Shown here in pieces: positions 1-6,950 of a stretch of DNA of 64,000 bases (position 1 is its first letter; every line of letters begins with the position of its first letter). Origin of the DNA: Rhizomicrobium palustre. Its GTDB lineage: Bacteria > Pseudomonadota > Alphaproteobacteria > Micropepsales > Micropepsaceae. The notes below the pieces were generated by a model that saw only the letters and a list, made by a program, of their open reading frames with translations, had not been told where the DNA came from and made no database searches. The position numbers and the translations under genes were made by a program. The stretch spans positions 372,139 to 436,138 of the forward strand of contig NZ_JAASRM010000001.1 in NCBI RefSeq assembly GCF_011761565.1, given 5' to 3'.

Positions 1-20
1 GGTTAGAATGTATATAGTTC

Positions 21-56
21 TTGACGTCGGCTCCCAGACACCACAATATGTAGCCG
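21..56 (+). promoter_or_regulatory. nrdAB promoter with candidate NrdR box 1
   Basis: A TTGACG -35-like hexamer lies at 21-26 and a weak CAATAT -10-like hexamer at 44-49, 17 bases apart. This places transcription start near 56, just ahead of the riboswitch. The stretch 41-56 matches the NrdR box pattern (ACACWATATATWGTGT) at about 11 of 16 positions and overlaps the -10, as NrdR boxes usually do. The promoter and box are read by eye; NrdR control of nrd genes is known, but its use here is inferred. Confidence 0.5.
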
Positions 57-212
57 CTTCGGTCCGCTAGGTACAATATCTAGTGGCTAAGAGGGAAGCC
101 ATATGGCGCTGCCCCCGCAACTGTAAGCGGCGAGCTTGTTGACCGCCACTGGCCTGAAAAGGCTGGGAAGGCGATGCAGAGCTTTGACCCGCGAGCCAGG
201 AGACCTGCCGAG
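57..212 (+). promoter_or_regulatory. Cobalamin (AdoCbl) riboswitch upstream of nrdAB
   Basis: The conserved core of a B12 riboswitch is present in order: GGTCC near 61, GAGGGAA near 91-97, the CCCCGCAACTGTAAGCGG core at about 113-130, GCCACTGG near 145, GGGAAGGC near 165, and the B12 box AGCCAGGAGACCTGCC at 194-209. In the family, adenosylcobalamin binding turns off the downstream gene. Here that gene is class I ribonucleotide reductase, so with enough B12 the cell would use a B12-dependent class II enzyme encoded elsewhere (inference). A perfect 7-bp hairpin (259-275) and a stem flanking the nrdA start codon lie between the aptamer and the gene. Confidence 0.93.
71..86 (+). promoter_or_regulatory. 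Candidate NrdR box 2, inside a riboswitch hairpin
   Basis: This stretch matches the NrdR box consensus at about 12 of 16 positions. Its AATAT core lies 30 bases after the core of box 1, close to the three-helical-turn spacing typical of tandem NrdR boxes. The same bases form the loop and arm of a peripheral riboswitch hairpin (CTAG...CTAG), so the match may only reflect RNA structure. Confidence 0.4.
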
Positions 213-280
213 AGCAAACGACCCTGGGCGGGGTGCACCAATTGGGCCGCGGGAAGGTCAAGAACATGGTTCTTGGCATC

Positions 281-325
281 CTTCGGCGTCCCGCTCACGA
301 ATGACCGCCGTGATGGAGACCGAAG
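281..325 (+). promoter_or_regulatory. Possible expression-platform stem masking the nrdA start
   Basis: CTTCGG at 281-286 pairs perfectly with CCGAAG at 320-325, which ends one base before the nrdA ATG. The GGAG ribosome binding site at 315-318 lies just inside this stem. The geometry fits translational control by the riboswitch, but competing pairings with the aptamer were not computed. Confidence 0.4.
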
Positions 326-326
326 T

Positions 327-2156
327 ATGACTGTGCATCCCCGCCGATTTGATGGTCCCTTGCTGCGCACCCCGCCCAATCCGGCGGAGATTATTCTCGA
401 TCACAGCCGCGATGCGCTGATCACCGATTTCGGCAAAGCCACCCTCGCCGACCGCTATCAATTGCCGGGCGAAAGCATCCAGGCGATGTTCGCGCGCGTG
501 GCTTGCGCTTATGCCGACGACACCGCCCATGCCCAGCGGCTTTATGATGCCATCTCCAAGCTGTGGTTCATGCCGGCCACGCCGATTCTTTCCAATGGCG
601 GCACCACCCGCGGGCTTCCCATCTCCTGCTTCCTCAATGCCGTGCCCGATACGCTGGATGGCATTGTCGATACCTGGAACGAGAATGTGAAACTCGCCTC
701 CAATGGCGGCGGCATCGGCACCTATTGGGGCGGCGTGCGCTCCATCGGCGAAACCGTGCGCGGCTGCGGCGAAACCTCGGGCATCATCCCCTTCATCCGC
801 GTGATGGACAGCCTGACCCTGGCGATTTCCCAAGGCTCGCTGCGCCGTGGTTCCGCGGCCTGCTATCTCGATGTGCATCACCCGGAAATCGAAGAGTTCC
901 TGGAAATCCGCAAACCCTCGGGCGATTTCAATCGCAAGAGCCTGAACCTGCATCATGGCATCGCCATCACCGACGAATTCATGGAAGCGGTGAAGGAAGA
1001 CAAGATGTTCGGCCTGAAAAGCCCCAAGACGGGCGAAGTGCTGCGCGAGATTTCCGCCCGCCAGCTCTGGCAGAAGATTCTCGAAATCCGCTTGCAGACC
1101 GGTGAGCCCTATCTGCTCTTCATCGACACGGTGAACAAGGCGCTGGCGCCGCATCAAAAAGAGCTGGGGCTGAAGGTGCGCACCTCCAACCTCTGCGCCG
1201 AGATCACGCTGCCTTCCGGCGAGGATCACCTTGGAGAGATGCGCACCGCCGTATGCTGCCTCTCCTCGGTCAATATCGAGACCTGGGAAGAATGGAGCGT
1301 GGCGCCGGGCTTTGTCGAAGACGTGCTGCGCTTCCTGGATAACGTGCTGACCGCCTTTATCGATGGCGCGCCGAAGGGCATGGAACACGCTGCCTATGGC
1401 GCGTTGCGCGAACGCTCGGTCGGGCTGGGCGTGATGGGCTTTCACTCCTTCCTGCAGAGCCGCGGCATTCCCTTTGAAAGCGCGCTCGCCAAATCCTGGA
1501 ACATGCGCATCTTCAAGAAGCTGCGCGAAGAGGCCGACAAGGTCTCCAAGATCCTCGCCGAAGAGCGCGGCGCCTGCCCGGATGCCGCCGAACGCCATAT
1601 GATGGAGCGCTTTTCGCACAAGCTCGCGATCGCGCCGACGGCCTCCATCTCGATCATCTGCGGCGGCACAAGCGCTTGCGTGGAGCCGATCCCGGCCAAT
1701 GTCTATACCCACAAAACGCTCTCGGGCTCCTTCTCAGTGCGCAATCCGCATCTGAAAAAGCTGCTGGCCGAGCGTGGCGCCGATACGCCGGAAACCTGGC
1801 AGTCGATCATTGCCGCCGAAGGCTCGGTGCAGCACCTCGCCTGCCTCAATGACGACGAGAAAGCCGTCTTCCGCACCGCCTTTGAGCTCGATCAACGCTG
1901 GATCGTGGATTTGGCCGCCGACCGCGCGCCCTATATCTGCCAGAGCCAGTCGATCAACCTCTTCCTGCCGGGCGATGTTTCGAAGTGGGATCTGCACATG
2001 CTGCATTGGACGGCGTGGGAGAAAGGGCTGAAGAGCCTTTACTACTGCCGCTCCAAGTCGGTGCAGCGCGCCGCCTTCGCGGGCGACAAGCACGAGACGG
2101 CCGCGATGGAAGCTGCCGCCCCCACCAATTACGACGAATGCCTCGCCTGCCAGTAA
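327..2156 (+). CDS. nrdA: Class Ia ribonucleoside-diphosphate reductase, alpha subunit
   Basis: Catalytic subunit of the class I enzyme that reduces NDPs to dNDPs together with NrdB. The active-site pattern is visible: a cysteine in PISCF (C101), N288, C290 and E292 in the NLCAE motif, C310/C311 in AVCCLSS, the radical-transfer pair Y572-Y573 in SLYYC, and the C-terminal shuttle cysteines C605/C608 in ECLACQ. At 609 aa it is shorter than E. coli NrdA (761 aa), and no N-terminal ATP-cone is recognisable, so the usual dATP off-switch seems absent. The ATG was chosen because GGAG lies 8 bases upstream; the frame stays open further 5', but that part is the riboswitch. It forms an operon with nrdB, 20 bases downstream. 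Confidence 0.96.
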   Translation: MTVHPRRFDGPLLRTPPNPAEIILDHSRDALITDFGKATLADRYQLPGESIQAMFARVACAYADDTAHAQRLYDAISKLWFMPATPILSNGGTTRGLPISCFLNAVPDTLDGIVDTWNENVKLASNGGGIGTYWGGVRSIGETVRGCGETSGIIPFIRVMDSLTLAISQGSLRRGSAACYLDVHHPEIEEFLEIRKPSGDFNRKSLNLHHGIAITDEFMEAVKEDKMFGLKSPKTGEVLREISARQLWQKILEIRLQTGEPYLLFIDTVNKALAPHQKELGLKVRTSNLCAEITLPSGEDHLGEMRTAVCCLSSVNIETWEEWSVAPGFVEDVLRFLDNVLTAFIDGAPKGMEHAAYGALRERSVGLGVMGFHSFLQSRGIPFESALAKSWNMRIFKKLREEADKVSKILAEERGACPDAAERHMMERFSHKLAIAPTASISIICGGTSACVEPIPANVYTHKTLSGSFSVRNPHLKKLLAERGADTPETWQSIIAAEGSVQHLACLNDDEKAVFRTAFELDQRWIVDLAADRAPYICQSQSINLFLPGDVSKWDLHMLHWTAWEKGLKSLYYCRSKSVQRAAFAGDKHETAAMEAAAPTNYDECLACQ

Positions 2157-2176
2157 GTTCGCCAGTGAGCACCCAT

Positions 2177-3247
2177 ATGGAAATCTCGCATCTCAATCCG
2201 CTCGAGCTGATCGGCAAAAGCGGCATCGGCCTTCTCACCTCTTCCGGCACCTATAATGTCGAGCGCTATCCCTGGGCTTACGAGTACTGGAAGCGCCAGC
2301 AGCAGGTCCATTGGATGGGCGAGGAAGTGCCGCTGGGCGAAGACGTGAAGGATTGGGCCTCGGATCGCGTCAGCGACAACGAGCGCAACCTCCTCACCCA
2401 GATTTTCCGCTTCTTCACGCAGTCGGACGTCGAAGTCGCCGACAACTACATGAAGCGCTATCTGCCGATTTTCCAGCCTTTGGAAATCCAGATGATGATG
2501 GCCGCCTTCACCAATATGGAGACGGTGCATATCGACGCTTACGCGCTGCTGCTGAAAACCCTCGGCATGCCGCAGGTCGAATTCGAAGCCTTCCGCGATT
2601 ACGCCGCGATGCGCGACAAGGCCGATTACATGCACACTTTCGGCGTCGGCACGGTGGCGGACGTTTCGCGCACGCTTGCCATGTTCGGCGCCTTCACCGA
2701 AGGCATGGCCCTCTTCGCCAGCTTCGCGATGCTGCTGAACTTCCCGCGCTACAACAAGATGAAAGGCATGGGCCAGATCGTGACCTGGTCGGTGCGCGAT
2801 GAGAGCTTGCATTGCGATGCCATGATCCAGCTCTTCCATGCCTGGAATGCGGAGACCGGCGCCCTCTCCAAATCCGTGAAGGACGACATCATGGATGTCG
2901 CCAAGACCATGGTGGGCCTCGAAGAGCGTTTCGTGGAACTCGCCTTCGAGCTTGGCAGCGTGCAGGGCATGAAGGCCGAGGATATCAAGGCCTATGTCCG
3001 CTACATCGCCGATTGGCGCCTGACGCAGCTGAAGCTGCCGGTGCTGTTCGGCCATTTCGAGAAGAACGAAGCGGGCTATAAGCAGATCAAGGCCCATCCC
3101 CTGCCCTGGCTGGTGGAAGTGTTGAACGGCGTCGAGCATGCCAATTTCTTCGAACAGCGCGCCACCGAATATTCCAAAGCCTCCAGCCTTGGCGCCTGGG
3201 ACGGCGTAGACGGCGTCTGGGCCATGTTCGACAAACGGGCGGGATAA
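2177..3247 (+). CDS. nrdB: Class Ia ribonucleoside-diphosphate reductase, beta subunit
   Basis: Radical-generating di-iron subunit that partners NrdA. With this start (356 aa) the metal ligands and tyrosyl-radical residue fall at D84, E115, H118 and Y122 (motif ETVHIDAY), followed by E175 (TEGMAL), E209 and H212 (RDESLHCD). The first four have the same numbers as in the E. coli protein. The radical Tyr is present, so this is an ordinary Fe2-Y enzyme. No ATP-cone is fused at the N-terminus. A GTG 12 bases upstream is an alternative start, and neither has a strong ribosome binding site, so translation may be coupled to nrdA. A strong terminator follows. Confidence 0.96.
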   Translation: MEISHLNPLELIGKSGIGLLTSSGTYNVERYPWAYEYWKRQQQVHWMGEEVPLGEDVKDWASDRVSDNERNLLTQIFRFFTQSDVEVADNYMKRYLPIFQPLEIQMMMAAFTNMETVHIDAYALLLKTLGMPQVEFEAFRDYAAMRDKADYMHTFGVGTVADVSRTLAMFGAFTEGMALFASFAMLLNFPRYNKMKGMGQIVTWSVRDESLHCDAMIQLFHAWNAETGALSKSVKDDIMDVAKTMVGLEERFVELAFELGSVQGMKAEDIKAYVRYIADWRLTQLKLPVLFGHFEKNEAGYKQIKAHPLPWLVEVLNGVEHANFFEQRATEYSKASSLGAWDGVDGVWAMFDKRAG

Positions 3248-3267
3248 GTTTTTCCCAGATAGACGAA

Positions 3268-3298
3268 AAGGCCGGGATCGCTCCCGGCCTTTTTTGTT
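3268..3298 (+). terminator. Intrinsic terminator of nrdAB, probably bidirectional
   Basis: The arms AAGGCCGGGA (3268-3277) and TCCCGGCCTT (3282-3291) are perfect complements with a 4-base loop, followed by a T-run. The A-rich 5' flank lets it also end the convergent SDR operon on the minus strand. Confidence 0.92.
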
Positions 3299-4060
3299 TC
3301 ACCCCACCGGGATGGGATTATCGATCAGGCTTTGGTTGAAGGCGTTGATCAGCGCGTGTTCATTCACGCCCGGATTATCGCGGATCGCCGCAATCGCATC
3401 GACATAGATTTCGTCCGCTTCGGTGCCGAGCTTTGCCATGGTTTCGGCGATGAAAGCGTCGAGCGGCATGGCGCGCGGATCACCGCTCTTATAGATGAGA
3501 TCGGTATCGACCCATGGCGGGGCGATTTCGAGCACCTTCACGCCGGTCTCGCGCAAGGCAAAGCGCTGGGTGAGCGTGTAGCTGTGCAGCGCTGCCTTGG
3601 TCGCCGAATAGACCGCATTGGCCGCCAGCGGCAGATAGGCCACCACCGAGGTGTTATGGATCACCGCCGCGCGCGGCTTGGATTTCAAATGCGCGATCAG
3701 GGCCGAGGTCATGCGGATGGGACCCAAGAGGTTGGTATTGATGATCGCGGTCGCCACGCGGTCGTCGATTTCCTCCGCCGGATCGTCGAACGGCATGATG
3801 CCGGCATTGTTGATCAGCACATTGAGGTCCGGGTAATCGCGGATCAGCGTCTCAGCGGTCGCAGCAATGCTGTTCGGATCGGTGATGTCGAGTTCGAGCG
3901 CAGCCATACCGGGATTGGCTTTGCTCACCTCTTCCAGCGCAGCCTTGCGGCGGCCCGCGATGATGACCTTGTTGCCGAGCTTGTGAAAGGCTTCGGCAAG
4001 GCCGCGGCCAATGCCCGAACCGCCGCCCGTGATAAAAATGGTGTTGCCGGTGAGATGCAT
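3299..4060 (-). CDS. Short-chain dehydrogenase/reductase (DltE-like)
   Basis: A 253-aa NAD(P)-dependent oxidoreductase of the classical SDR fold. The N-terminal Rossmann motif TGGGSGIG (about residues 11-18), the NNAG motif (about 87-90) and the active-site Ser/Tyr-x3-Lys (YSATK, about 153-157) are all present. It is the last gene of a three-gene minus-strand operon (SDR, AhpD-like protein, SDR) with gaps of 23 and 26 bases, divergent from an AraC-type regulator that probably controls it. The substrate cannot be read from sequence. Its stop lies at the edge of the nrdAB terminator. Confidence 0.9.
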   Translation of the reverse strand: MHLTGNTIFITGGGSGIGRGLAEAFHKLGNKVIIAGRRKAALEEVSKANPGMAALELDITDPNSIAATAETLIRDYPDLNVLINNAGIMPFDDPAEEIDDRVATAIINTNLLGPIRMTSALIAHLKSKPRAAVIHNTSVVAYLPLAANAVYSATKAALHSYTLTQRFALRETGVKVLEIAPPWVDTDLIYKSGDPRAMPLDAFIAETMAKLGTEADEIYVDAIAAIRDNPGVNEHALINAFNQSLIDNPIPVG

Positions 4061-4083
4061 GGGAAGTCTCCAAAGAAAACGGA

Positions 4084-4626
4084 TCAGGCGGCCAGGATTT
4101 CAGTTTTGGGGAAATCGAGCGTGGTGCCGACAATGTTGTTGATGGCGTTGGTGAGCTGGCTGATGGAGACATGGGCGGCGGTTTCCAGAATCTCTGCATC
4201 GCTGAGGCCCGCCACGCGCGCCGTCTCGACCGCATCCTCGGCGCCTTTGCCATGGGTGGCGTTGATCACCCGCGCCAAATCCAGAATGGCCTGCGTTTTA
4301 GCATCCGACACCGTGCCGAACTGTGCCGCGGCGCGATCTTCCGCACTCACGCCCACCGCCCGCGCCGCGCCGGTATGGGCCGAGAGGCAATATTCACAGC
4401 CATTGGCGGCGGCGACCGTGATGGCGATCTGTTCCTGTACCTTGGGGCTCAAGACGCCTTTGGAGAGCGCGCCTTTGGTGTCGAGATAGACATCGAGCAC
4501 CGACGGGGCATGCGCCATGACACGCAAGAGGTTCGGCACCTTGCCCATCGCGGCTTTGGCTTGCGCGAAACGTGCAGCCACTTCGGGCGAAACTTCGGCA
4601 TCGGTCAGCGCAGTGATCTTAGACAT
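4084..4626 (-). CDS. Carboxymuconolactone decarboxylase/AhpD-like protein
   Basis: A 180-aa all-helical protein of the CMD/AhpD superfamily. The redox signature CEYCLSAH (CxxC followed by His) sits near residues 96-103 and is typical of AhpD-like peroxidase-related proteins. Family members act as alkylhydroperoxidase partners or thiol-disulfide enzymes. Between two SDR genes and under an AraC-type regulator, a role in electrophile or peroxide detoxification is likely but inferred. Confidence 0.9.
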   Translation of the reverse strand: MSKITALTDAEVSPEVAARFAQAKAAMGKVPNLLRVMAHAPSVLDVYLDTKGALSKGVLSPKVQEQIAITVAAANGCEYCLSAHTGAARAVGVSAEDRAAAQFGTVSDAKTQAILDLARVINATHGKGAEDAVETARVAGLSDAEILETAAHVSISQLTNAINNIVGTTLDFPKTEILAA

Positions 4627-4652
4627 GGAGATGTTCCTTTCAGAGAGGTGGT

Positions 4653-5462
4653 TCAGGCGTTTGTCTTCACGCCAAAGCGCGGGGCGGGATGCTGGCTGGA
4701 GAGATGTGGCTTCAGCGCGTTGCGCGCGGCTTCATAGGCCTGCCACAAGGTCACGTCGTTCAACGCGGGGATGGTGACGCGCTCGCCGGCATCGAAAGCA
4801 GCCAAAGCGGCATCGACCATTTCGCTGGCGGGCATGACGATTTCGCTGGGCAAATTTTCCACCGGCAAGCCGCCCAATTCCCAGAAATCGGTGCGGGTGG
4901 CACCGGGCAAAACCGCCTGCACGCGGATGCCCTTATCGGCAAGCTCGTGGTTCAGCGAGGTAGAGAAAGCGAGCACGAAGGCTTTGCTGCCGCCATAAAC
5001 GCCATTCAAAAGCTCCGGCGCGATGGCGACGATGGAGGCGGTGTTGATGATCGCGCCTTTGCCCCGCGCCACCATGCCGGGCACGATGGCATAGGTCAGC
5101 CGCGTCGGCGCCAGCACATTGAGGCGCACCATCTTGTCCATGCGCTCGACATCGCTATCGAGCAGTGTGGAATGCGTGCCGATGCCAGCGTTGTTCACCA
5201 GAAGCGTGATGCTGGCGTCCTGGCGCAGCTGCGCTTCCACGCGGCGAAGGTCGGCATCGTCGGAAAGATCGGCGGCGAGCACTTCCACCGCGCGCCCGGT
5301 TTCATCGCTGAGGCGGCGGGCGAGCGCGTCCAACTTGTCTTTGCCGCGGGCGACAAGAATGAGGTCATAGCCGCGGCGGGCCAAGCGATCGGCATAGATG
5401 GCACCGATCCCGGTCGAAGCCCCGGTGACGACGGCGGTTCCAAGATAAGGGGTGTTGGTCAT
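4653..5462 (-). CDS. Short-chain dehydrogenase/reductase, first gene of the operon
   Basis: A 269-aa SDR. The nucleotide-binding motif TGASTGIG is near residue 14, NNAG near 91 and the catalytic YGGSK Tyr-Lys pair near 155. The ATG was chosen over a 20-codon upstream extension because GGAG lies 7 bases before it and SDRs start close to the Rossmann strand. It is the first of three co-directional genes, with the AhpD-like gene 26 bases downstream. The 107-base gap to the divergent AraC regulator holds an inverted repeat suited to an operator. Substrate unknown. Confidence 0.9.
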   Translation of the reverse strand: MTNTPYLGTAVVTGASTGIGAIYADRLARRGYDLILVARGKDKLDALARRLSDETGRAVEVLAADLSDDADLRRVEAQLRQDASITLLVNNAGIGTHSTLLDSDVERMDKMVRLNVLAPTRLTYAIVPGMVARGKGAIINTASIVAIAPELLNGVYGGSKAFVLAFSTSLNHELADKGIRVQAVLPGATRTDFWELGGLPVENLPSEIVMPASEMVDAALAAFDAGERVTIPALNDVTLWQAYEAARNALKPHLSSQHPAPRFGVKTNA

Positions 5463-5525
5463 AGCGGGCTCCTGTTGGCCGGTTGATACCGAGGAATATG
5501 GGGCCGCTTGCTCATGTCTCAAATG

Positions 5526-5540
5526 ACGTATAAGCTACGT
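5526..5540. promoter_or_regulatory. Inverted repeat between SDR operon and AraC regulator
   Basis: ACGTA-TAAGC-TACGT is a perfect 5-bp inverted repeat in the divergent promoter region. It is a candidate operator for the adjacent GlxA-type regulator, though AraC proteins more often bind direct repeats. Confidence 0.35.
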
Positions 5541-5569
5541 TTTTAGGACATCCCGAATTCGGACCCCAA

Positions 5570-6514
5570 ATGCCTCATGTCGCCATGCTTGTTTCCCCCG
5601 GTTTCCAGGTTATGGCGCTGGGGGTGCAGACCGCCTTCGAACTCGCCAATATCGTGACGGAAGAAGCGTTTTATACCGTCCACCTCGTCTCGCTGACGGG
5701 CGGGATGGTGGAGACCTCGTTGGGTTTCAAGGTGGAGACCAAGCCGCTCGCCGCCCTCAAGAACATAGACACGCTGATGCTGCTCGCCGGCACGCTGCCG
5801 CCCGATGATCTGCCGCCCGACACTATCAAAACCCTGAAGACCACGATGAAGCGGGCGCGGCGCGTGGCGGGGCTTTGCACCGGCGGTTTCCTGATGGCGC
5901 AAACCGGCGTCTTGAACGGCAAGCGCGCCACCACCCATTGGCTCTATGCGAAGGAGATGCGCGCGCGCTTTCCCGAGATCACGGTGGAAGACGACCGCAT
6001 CTTCATCAATGAAGGGCCTTATTGGACCTCGGCCGGGCTGACGGCGGGGCTCGATCTTGCGGTGGGCTTGGTCGAAAAGGATTTGGGCGCGGAGGTGGCG
6101 CGTTCGGTCGCGCATAAGCTTGTGATGCATCACCGCCGCGCGGGCGGGCAAAGCCAGCATAGCGAGCTTTTGGAACTCGCGCCCAAGACCGACCGCATTC
6201 AGAACGCGCTGATCTATGCGAGGAAGCATTTGAAGAACGCGCTTTCGGTGGAGGAATTGGCGGAAGTTGCGCGCCTCAGCCCGCGCCAGTTCAGCCGCGC
6301 CTTTCGCATCGAAACCGGCCAAAGCCCCGCCAAGGCGGTGGAGCAGCTCCGCCTCGAACAAGCGCGCATCCTGCTCGAAGAAACCACGCACCCCTTAGAG
6401 ACGGTGGCGCAGGAAACCGGCTTTCAGGACCTCCGCCGTATGCGCGAGACCTTCATGCGCCGCTACGGCCAGCCCCCGCAGACGATACGGCGGAGTGCAA
6501 GAATGGCGGTGTGA
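5570..6514 (+). CDS. GlxA-family transcriptional regulator (DJ-1/PfpI domain plus AraC HTH)
   Basis: A 314-aa regulator with two domains. Residues 1 to about 170 form a DJ-1/PfpI (class I glutamine amidotransferase-like) sensor with the nucleophile-elbow Cys in GLCTGGF. Residues about 212-310 carry two helix-turn-helix units of the AraC/XylS type (LSVEELAEVARLSPRQFSRAF and the downstream FQDLRRMRETF unit). GlxA-like proteins usually activate a divergent catabolic or detoxification operon, here the SDR/AhpD/SDR genes. The ligand is unknown. The start follows a short leader that contains the inverted repeat. Confidence 0.9.
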   Translation: MPHVAMLVSPGFQVMALGVQTAFELANIVTEEAFYTVHLVSLTGGMVETSLGFKVETKPLAALKNIDTLMLLAGTLPPDDLPPDTIKTLKTTMKRARRVAGLCTGGFLMAQTGVLNGKRATTHWLYAKEMRARFPEITVEDDRIFINEGPYWTSAGLTAGLDLAVGLVEKDLGAEVARSVAHKLVMHHRRAGGQSQHSELLELAPKTDRIQNALIYARKHLKNALSVEELAEVARLSPRQFSRAFRIETGQSPAKAVEQLRLEQARILLEETTHPLETVAQETGFQDLRRMRETFMRRYGQPPQTIRRSARMAV

Positions 6515-6537
6515 GAGGACGGGAAGCACGTTCCATT

Positions 6538-6592
6538 TCTGCCCCCGTCCTTCACGGGGGAAGTGGCGCGCAGCGCCGAAGGGAGGCCTTCG
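6538..6592 (+). repeat. Palindromic repeat R3, left copy (+ orientation)
   Basis: A GC-rich element with the core GCCCCCGTCCTTCACGGGGG followed by AAGTGGCGCGCAGCGCCGAAGG. A related copy lies in reverse orientation at 7961-8018. Together they bracket the AT-richer island that holds the 49-aa ORF and the DUF6615-type gene. Confidence 0.6.
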
Positions 6593-6717
6593 CCGCAATC
6601 GCGAAACACCAGTGCGGTCAAACAGCTCACATAATGTGGGAAGCTGACGGGATTGGTTTCAAGATGATAGCGGAGCGATATTAGCTGCAACTGGATTCGC
6701 CACGGCGGGGTCGGAAT

Positions 6718-6867
6718 ATGGCGAAAGGCGAGGAAGACGAATGCGCTTATGATGCATTCCTGTGCGCACGCGTCGAACTAGGCCGCACCGAGATGCGGGC
6801 GGGACTAGACCGCATCAATGAAGAGGTGGAGGCGGACGCTGCAATATGGCGGAACGAAATTCTCTAA
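6718..6867 (+). CDS. Small antitoxin-like protein, 49 aa
   Basis: A short, highly acidic ORF not otherwise explained. The segment AYDAFLCARVELGR resembles the YDAF-x-(R)AKVE motif of small plasmid-stability or antitoxin proteins, and the C-terminal part (LDRINEEVEADAAIWRN) is a predicted amphipathic helix. No RelE/ParE-type toxin gene follows; the next genes are a 20-aa leader ORF and a nuclease-like protein. It could be an orphan antitoxin, a remnant, or the partner of the downstream gene. The family assignment is memory-based and weak. The purine-rich GCGGGGTCGG before the ATG can serve as a ribosome binding site. Confidence 0.5.
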   Translation: MAKGEEDECAYDAFLCARVELGRTEMRAGLDRINEEVEADAAIWRNEIL

Positions 6868-6887
6868 GGTATTAGGGAGCAGAAGCC

Positions 6888-6950
6888 ATGAGTGGAAAAC
6901 ATACGAAATTTACTTTGATGACAAATACTAAGGCTCACGATGTTCGCTGA
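6888..6950 (+). CDS. Possible 20-aa leader peptide overlapping the next start
   Basis: This ORF has the best ribosome binding site of the island (GGGAG at 6875-6879, 8 bases from the ATG). It encodes 20 residues beginning MSGKHTKF and stops 11 bases inside the downstream gene in another frame. The layout suits translational coupling of the nuclease-like gene, but such a short ORF may be chance. Confidence 0.35.
   Translation: MSGKHTKFTLMTNTKAHDVR

Noticed and set aside
174-326. Upstream in-frame extension of nrdA
   Set aside because: These codons overlap the B12 box and expression platform; the conserved protein and a good ribosome binding site start at 327.
258-1712. Long minus-strand open frame (484 codons) opposite nrdA
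   Set aside because: It is the antisense shadow of a clearly conserved gene, with His/Ala/Gly/Arg-rich low-complexity translation and no family features.
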